From: Streptomyces sp. NBC_00258
GTDB taxonomy: Bacteria; Actinomycetota; Actinomycetes; Streptomycetales; Streptomycetaceae
DNA length: 64,000 nt
Assembly: GCF_036182465.1 (NCBI RefSeq)
Contig: NZ_CP108081.1
Location: 4,030,001-4,094,000, forward strand
Direction: 5' to 3'
The notes below the pieces were generated by a model, which saw only the letters and a program-made list of their open reading frames with translations, was not told the origin of the DNA and made no database searches. The position numbers and the translations under genes are program-made. Every line of letters starts with the position of its first letter. Position 1 is the stretch's first letter. Of this stretch, positions 59,946 to 64,000 are shown piece after piece.

Positions 59946-61052
59946 CTACCGCTCGGTCGCCGCGAGCTGCCCGCAGGCCCCGTCGATCTCCTGACCACGG
60001 GTGTCCCGGACGGTGACGGGCACACCATGGGCGGCGATCGCCTCGACGAACGCCTTCTCGTCCTCGGGCCGCGAGGCGGTCCATTTGGAGCCGGGTGTCG
60101 GGTTCAGCGGAATCAGGTTCACATGCACGGGCTTGCCCTTGAGCATGCGCCCGAGCCGGTCACCGCGCCACGCCTGGTCGTTGATGTCCCGGATGAGCGC
60201 GTACTCGATGGAGAGCCGGCGCCCCGACTTCGCCGCGTACTCCCAGCCGGCATCCAGCACTTCCCGGACCTTCCACCGCGTGTTCACGGGCACGAGCGTG
60301 TCACGCAGCTCGTCGTCCGGTGCGTGCAGGGAGATGGCGAGACGGCACTTGAAGCCCTCGTCGGCGAAGCGGTTGATGGCAGGGACCAGACCCACCGTGG
60401 AGACGGTGATCCCCCGCTGCGACAGCCCGAGCCCGTCCGGCTCGGGGTCGGTGAGGGCCCGGATGGACTGGACGACCCGCTTGTAGTTGGCCAGCGGCTC
60501 GCCCATGCCCATGAAGACGATGTTGCTGAGCCGAGCCGGCCCGCCGGGAATCTCCCCGTCCCTCAGCGCCCGCATCCCGTCCACGATCTGGTGCACGATC
60601 TCTGCGCTGGACAGATTCCGGTCGAGACCGGCCTGCCCGGTGGCACAGAACGGACAGTTCATGCCACAGCCCGCCTGCGAGCTGATGCACATGGTGACCC
60701 GGTCCGGGTACCGCATCAGCACGGACTCGACGAGCGTGCCGTCGAAGAGCCGCCAGAGGGTCTTGCGGGTGGTGTCCTCATCGGTGGAAAGGTGCCGCAC
60801 GACCGTCATCAGCTCGGGCAGCAGCGCTTCCTGCAGCTTGGCGCGCGATCCGGCGGGGATGTCGGTCCACTGCTCCGGGTCGTGCGCGTACCGTGCGAAG
60901 TAGTGCTGCGACAGCTGCTTGGCACGAAACGGCTTCTCACCGACCGCGGCAACCGCCTCTTTACGCTCGGCAGGCGTGAGATCGGCAAGGTGCCGCGGCG
61001 GCTTCTTGGCTCCGCGGGGGGCAACGAAAGTGAGTTCTCCGGGCTTAGGCAT
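59946..61052 (-). CDS. rlmN: dual-specificity 23S rRNA/tRNA methyltransferase
   Basis: 368 aa, radical-SAM. The 4Fe-4S cluster motif is C129-x3-C133-x2-C136 (CGMNCPFC) and the C-terminal catalytic Cys is in DGACGQL. FMGMGEPLANY and ISLHAPDDELRDTLVPVN are RlmN signatures. It adds methyl to A2503 of 23S rRNA and A37 of some tRNAs. No Cfr-specific change is seen. Confidence 0.96.
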   Translation of the reverse strand: MPKPGELTFVAPRGAKKPPRHLADLTPAERKEAVAAVGEKPFRAKQLSQHYFARYAHDPEQWTDIPAGSRAKLQEALLPELMTVVRHLSTDEDTTRKTLWRLFDGTLVESVLMRYPDRVTMCISSQAGCGMNCPFCATGQAGLDRNLSSAEIVHQIVDGMRALRDGEIPGGPARLSNIVFMGMGEPLANYKRVVQSIRALTDPEPDGLGLSQRGITVSTVGLVPAINRFADEGFKCRLAISLHAPDDELRDTLVPVNTRWKVREVLDAGWEYAAKSGRRLSIEYALIRDINDQAWRGDRLGRMLKGKPVHVNLIPLNPTPGSKWTASRPEDEKAFVEAIAAHGVPVTVRDTRGQEIDGACGQLAATER

Positions 61053-61103
61053 GGCTGTATCAGTGTCGCAGATCGAATCGTGTGACTTGTGCCGCCGGCA
61101 GTC

Positions 61104-61940
61104 TCAGCTGCGGGGCTGGGCATCCAGGAACCGGTGGACCGATTCCGTCATGCTCGCCACGAAGGAGTCGCGGGTCCGGTCGGAGACCAGTTCCAGGGAC
61201 AGGTACGGGTTGAGGTCCTCCAGTTCGACGAGGAGCAGCGCGCCTTCCCGGGTGCGGCAGGCGTCCACGCGCTGGATGCCGTGGTCGAGGGTGTTCCAGT
61301 CGATGAAACGCCGGGCGAAGGCCAGGTCGGCGTCGGTGGGCTCGTAGGGCTCAAGGACCCAGCGGCGCTCGGGATCGGGGGCGTGAAGGGCGTACTGGAA
61401 GGCGTCGTCGACGTAGTAGAAGGACACTTCGTAGCGGAAGTCGATGCGCGGCTGGACCAGGATGTCGCCGTAGGCGAGGGCGCCGAGCTGCTCTCGGGGC
61501 AGGAAGGCCAGGCCTATGGAGTCCGCGCCCACCTTGGGCTTGACCGCGTACTGGCCGGCCCCGGGGAGCAGGTGCAGGTCCTCGGGCCGGTCGACGGTGG
61601 GGATGACCGGGTGTCCTGCGGCGGTCAGATCCAGCAGGTACTGCTTGCCCGCCATGTCGCCGCGTCCGGTCAACGGGTTGTAGACCCGGGTGCCGACGGC
61701 CGTCGCCCGCTCCCGGAAGGCGTCGTACTCCTTCTGGTAGTGCAGCACCGGCCCGCTGTTGCGGACCACGACCACGTCGAAGGCGTCCATCAGCGCGGCG
61801 GCGTCCAGCGGGTGGCACAGGGCGACATCGAAGGCGTCGCGCAGTCGGGAGGTCAGGAAGATGTCCTCGTCGCAGTAGCGCCGCCCCCGTGCCTGGTAGG
61901 CGAGATCGGTCACGTACAGGGCTCTACGGCGTTCCGGCAT
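61104..61940 (-). CDS. ATP-grasp family protein
   Basis: 278 aa from ATG 61940 (AAGGAG upstream). ATP-grasp features: YAVKPKVGADSIGL with the ATP-binding Lys, DILVQPRIDFRYEVSFYYVD, and a metal-binding ending LVELEDLNPYLSLE. Similar stand-alone enzymes ligate amino acids or peptides or modify small molecules. No peptide precursor, methyltransferase or export gene is adjacent. Divergent from the SOS-box small-gene operon by 155 bp. Substrate not predictable. Confidence 0.8.
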   Translation of the reverse strand: MPERRRALYVTDLAYQARGRRYCDEDIFLTSRLRDAFDVALCHPLDAAALMDAFDVVVVRNSGPVLHYQKEYDAFRERATAVGTRVYNPLTGRGDMAGKQYLLDLTAAGHPVIPTVDRPEDLHLLPGAGQYAVKPKVGADSIGLAFLPREQLGALAYGDILVQPRIDFRYEVSFYYVDDAFQYALHAPDPERRWVLEPYEPTDADLAFARRFIDWNTLDHGIQRVDACRTREGALLLVELEDLNPYLSLELVSDRTRDSFVASMTESVHRFLDAQPRS

Positions 61941-62082
61941 CGGGCATCTCCTTGAGCGGTGCGACAAACCTACCCATCCCTCGGGTCACGACCTCGGGCA
62001 GGCGCGTGGTCGTGAGCTGCCGACGGGCCCAAGTTCGATGCCGCGGGAGGCCTGGCTCTGTCCCAAGGGCCACACCTGGACC

Positions 62083-62103
62083 TACAATCGAACTCGTGTA
62101 CGA
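62083..62103 (+). promoter_or_regulatory. leaderless promoter with SOS (LexA) box
   Basis: A near-perfect -10, TACAAT (62083-62088), is followed by 7 nt and the GTG start at 62096, so the transcript would begin at or beside the start codon. Overlapping it is CGAAC-N4-GTACG (62089-62102), one base from the actinobacterial LexA consensus CGAAC-N4-GTTCG. A bound LexA would cover the transcription start. Confidence 0.7.
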
Positions 62104-62227
62104 ATACCTGTCTCGCCCGGATCAAGCACGCACGCCTCCCCCACCGACGCCCGGGCGGAAGCTCGCCGCGCGACCAGTGGGCGGCAGACGCGCCCCCACC
62201 CCCTATGGCTTCCGCGGTGAGCTGTGA
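62096..62227 (+). CDS. small SOS-box-linked protein 1, 43 aa
   Basis: VYEYLSRPDQARTPPPP...PTPYGFRGEL, rich in Pro and Arg, basic and with no membrane segment. The start GTG stands 7 nt after a -10 and inside the LexA-like box. Its stop TGA overlaps the GTG of the next gene (GTGA). Not recognised. The match of a complete leaderless promoter, SOS box and coupled second gene supports a real gene despite its size. Confidence 0.6.
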   Translation: MYEYLSRPDQARTPPPPTPGRKLAARPVGGRRAPTPYGFRGEL

Positions 62228-62466
62228 ACCGCGAACAGTCACAGCCTGAAGGCGAGGGCACCGCGCCCATCGTCGTGCATCGCGCGGCCGGCACCGGCGG
62301 CCGCCGGGTGTCGATCCGCTCCCGGGTCGCCGGCCTCGCCCACAGCGACGCCGACCTGATCGAGTTCCTGCGCCGCGCGGGCCTGCCGGACGCGTGGGAG
62401 CTGCTGGAGGATCCGCACTGGGTGGACTGGCAGGGCGGCCGACCGCACGAATACGGCACGGACTGA
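62224..62466 (+). CDS. small SOS-box-linked protein 2, 80 aa
   Basis: VNREQSQPEGEGTAPIVVHRA...VSIRSRVAGLAHSDADLIEFLRRAGLPDAWELLEDPHWVDWQGGRPHEYGTD. GTG overlaps the stop of the 43-aa gene, so translation is coupled. The second half is a conserved-looking acidic helix (DADLIEFLRRAGLPDAWELLEDP) with Trp residues. Codon use has the G/C-rich third base of Streptomyces genes. Not recognised; no enzyme motif. A terminator follows at 62538-62571. Confidence 0.7.
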   Translation: MNREQSQPEGEGTAPIVVHRAAGTGGRRVSIRSRVAGLAHSDADLIEFLRRAGLPDAWELLEDPHWVDWQGGRPHEYGTD

Positions 62467-62537
62467 CATCGGCGCAGACCAGGGCCCTCCCGTTCGAGTG
62501 GCCCGGACATCCGGCATGCGTACGGCAGACATACGTC

Positions 62538-62571
62538 AGGGGCTCGCCGTCCACTTGGACGACGAGCCCCT
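62538..62571. terminator. bidirectional intrinsic-type terminator
   Basis: Stem AGGGGCTCG (62538-62546) with its complement 62563-62571 and an internal helix (CGTCCA/TGGACG); between the small-gene operon and the convergent cdsA. Confidence 0.75.
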
Positions 62572-62619
62572 CGTACCGCGAAACCGCAGACCGCGAACCT
62601 CGGTGTCAGCTCCCGACGA

Positions 62620-63768
62620 TCAGCTACCGACGAACAGCACGAGCAGCAGCCACACCACCGGAGCCGTGGGCAGCAGCGAGTCCAGGCGGTCCATGATGCC
62701 GCCGTGCCCCGGCAGCAAGGTGCCCATGTCCTTGATTCCGAGGTCGCGCTTGATCATCGACTCGCCGAGGTCGCCGAGCGTGGCGCTGGCCGCGACCGCG
62801 AGGCCGACGATCAGCCCCTGCCACCAGGTGCCGCCGTCGATGAGGAACTGCATGCACAACGCGCCCGCCACCATGGCGAAGGCGAGCGCGCCCAGCAGGC
62901 CCTCGCGGGTCTTGCCGGGGCTGATGCGCGGGGCGAGCTTGTGCTTGCCGAAGCGCCAGCCGACGGCGTACGCGCCCGTGTCACTGACCACGGCCAGCAG
63001 CAGGAACGTGAGCACCCGCCGCGCACCGTCGTCCGCGGTGAGCATCATCGCCACGAACGTGGCGAGGAACGGAATGTAGAAGGCGGCGAAGACTCCCGCG
63101 GTGACGTCCTTGAGGTACCCCTCGGGCGGTTCGGTCATCCGCCAGACCAGGACCGCGAGCGCGGTGAGCGCCATCGCCACCCAGGCACCCTCGGCACCCC
63201 GGACGTATCCGGCGATCACCATCGCGGCACCGCCGACCGCCAGCGGCACGAGCGGCGCCTTGATGCCCTTCTGCTCCGCGAGCCGCGACGTGAGCTCCCA
63301 CAGGCCGACCACGACGGCGACCGTTATCACCCCGACGAAGGCGGCCTTGACGACGAACAGCGACGCGACGATCACGGCACCGAGCCCGACCCCGACCCCT
63401 ATGGCAGCGCCCAGGTCGCGGCCCGCGCTCTTCTTCTGCGGCGCGGGTGCGGGTTGTGCGGCGCTGGACATGGGCTCCTGCGGATTCTGCGACTGGTGGG
63501 ACGGCACCTGAGAGGACGGATCCTGGTGCGGCGGCGTCCGAGGCGCCTCGTCGCGGAACAGGGGGCCGCCCGTCCGAGCAGCCCCCCGGTCGTCATCCTG
63601 GTCTCCGCCATGCGCGGGTACGTCGGGCACGATGGGCATGGGGCGAGTCTGCTGCGCGTTGTACGCATCGTAGGCGGGACCCGCCGGGGCAGCCCCCTGG
63701 ACAGGCCCCTGGTCGGACGGCCCCCAGTACCCGGCTTGTGGCGGCGCCTCCCAGGAAGAGTCGTTCAT
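62620..63768 (-). CDS. cdsA: phosphatidate cytidylyltransferase
   Basis: 382 aa. An N-terminal ~115-residue Pro/Gln-rich disordered region precedes about eight helices. The CDP-diglyceride synthetase signature is near the C-terminus (SATLGDLGESMIKRDLGIKDMGTLLPGHGGIMDRLDS). It makes CDP-diacylglycerol for phospholipid synthesis at the membrane. ATG overlaps the frr stop by one base (TGATG), the usual frr-cdsA pair. Confidence 0.95.
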   Translation of the reverse strand: MNDSSWEAPPQAGYWGPSDQGPVQGAAPAGPAYDAYNAQQTRPMPIVPDVPAHGGDQDDDRGAARTGGPLFRDEAPRTPPHQDPSSQVPSHQSQNPQEPMSSAAQPAPAPQKKSAGRDLGAAIGVGVGLGAVIVASLFVVKAAFVGVITVAVVVGLWELTSRLAEQKGIKAPLVPLAVGGAAMVIAGYVRGAEGAWVAMALTALAVLVWRMTEPPEGYLKDVTAGVFAAFYIPFLATFVAMMLTADDGARRVLTFLLLAVVSDTGAYAVGWRFGKHKLAPRISPGKTREGLLGALAFAMVAGALCMQFLIDGGTWWQGLIVGLAVAASATLGDLGESMIKRDLGIKDMGTLLPGHGGIMDRLDSLLPTAPVVWLLLVLFVGS

Positions 63769-64000
63769 CAGACCTCGAGCAGCTCTGCTTCCTTGTGCTT
63801 GAGCAGCTCGTCCACCTGAGCGACGTACTTCGCCGTGGTGTCGTCGAGCTCCTTCTCCGCACGGCGGCCCTCGTCCTCGCCGACCTCGCCGTCCTTGATC
63901 AGCTTGTCGATGGCGTCCTTGGCCTTGCGGCGCACGGAGCGGATCGAGATCTTGGAGTCCTCGGCCTTGGTGCGCGCGACCTTGATGTAGTCCTTGCGGC
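63768..64000 (-). CDS. frr: ribosome recycling factor, C-terminal part (5' end outside window)
   Basis: About 77 codons remain, ending RKDYIKVARTKAEDSKISIRSVRRKAKDAIDKL...QVDELLKHKEAELLEV, the C-terminal helix of RRF. It releases post-termination ribosomes together with EF-G. The stop overlaps the cdsA start by 1 nt. Confidence 0.93.
   Translation of the reverse strand, partial: RKDYIKVARTKAEDSKISIRSVRRKAKDAIDKLIKDGEVGEDEGRRAEKELDDTTAKYVAQVDELLKHKEAELLEV

Noticed and set aside
61104..61940. Graspetide-type peptide cluster suggested by ATP-grasp
   Set aside because: The two small proteins next to it are divergent, SOS-linked and lack repeated core motifs; no methyltransferase or transporter.
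62082..62510. Minus-strand frame whose end (GETGIRTRVRL) looks like a mistranslated tRNA
   Set aside because: No cloverleaf could be folded; the TTCGA-like part is the SOS box on the other strand.

Overview
The window is chromosomal DNA of very high G+C content with the genes, codon bias and signals of a Streptomyces-type actinomycete: twin-arginine lipoproteins, GTG/TTG starts, GTGA/ATGA overlaps, a class-E sortase substrate, mycothiol-type DUFs and frr-cdsA-rlmN at the right end. No rRNA, tRNA, CRISPR array or biosynthetic gene cluster was seen. One complete IS5-type insertion sequence is present.

Layout. (1) 1-12961: a carbohydrate locus that fits fucosylated xyloglucan. A leftward operon encodes a sugar ABC importer (binding protein and two permeases), a GH74 xyloglucanase, a GH42 beta-galactosidase and a GH95 fucosidase-type enzyme cut by the window edge. 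A GH3 glycosidase is divergent. Two identical 14-bp palindromes, each just downstream of a predicted promoter, suggest one LacI-type repressor. (2) 13049-13219: a cysteine-free ribosomal protein L32 behind a Zur box. (3) 13385-31956: amine and GABA catabolism, with an aldehyde dehydrogenase, a PucR regulator, a TraD/FtsK-like ATPase, gabT, and an operon of aldehyde dehydrogenase, potD, potA, potB, potC, a PuuB-like oxidase and a Prim-Pol-like fragment. A PAP2 phosphatase and a DasR-site chitinase lie inside this part. (4) 32164-39825: a NADAR protein, a DUF4190 protein, an adenosine-deaminase-like enzyme probably acting on aminodeoxyfutalosine, GDPD, an HxlR/reductase pair, and a membrane-tethered ECF sigma factor coupled to a secreted alginate-lyase-like protein. 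(5) 39955-40841: the IS. (6) 40987-49822: a serine hydrolase, an orphan PotD, a two-component system with a divergent secreted protein, then aldehyde dehydrogenase / Lrp (EpuRI-like) / aminotransferase, again polyamine catabolism. (7) 50031-54925: an ABC pair with a degenerate ATPase, a VOC protein, a LOG-family protein and a sortase substrate. (8) 55112-59916: a thiamine ABC importer under a TPP riboswitch. (9) 59946-64000: rlmN, an ATP-grasp protein, a leaderless two-gene operon of small unknown proteins with an SOS box on its start, cdsA and partial frr.

The polyamine parts complement one another: import (PotABCD and a second PotD), oxidation or transamination of the amine, aldehyde oxidation by several dehydrogenases, then GABA transamination by GabT. 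PucR and Lrp proteins are the likely regulators.

Two intergenic repeat families recur: a 20-24-bp 'GCGCAGTTCCCCGCGCCCCT' element, often as inverted pairs, and a 60-bp element that at one copy supplies the C-terminal tail of a histidine kinase.
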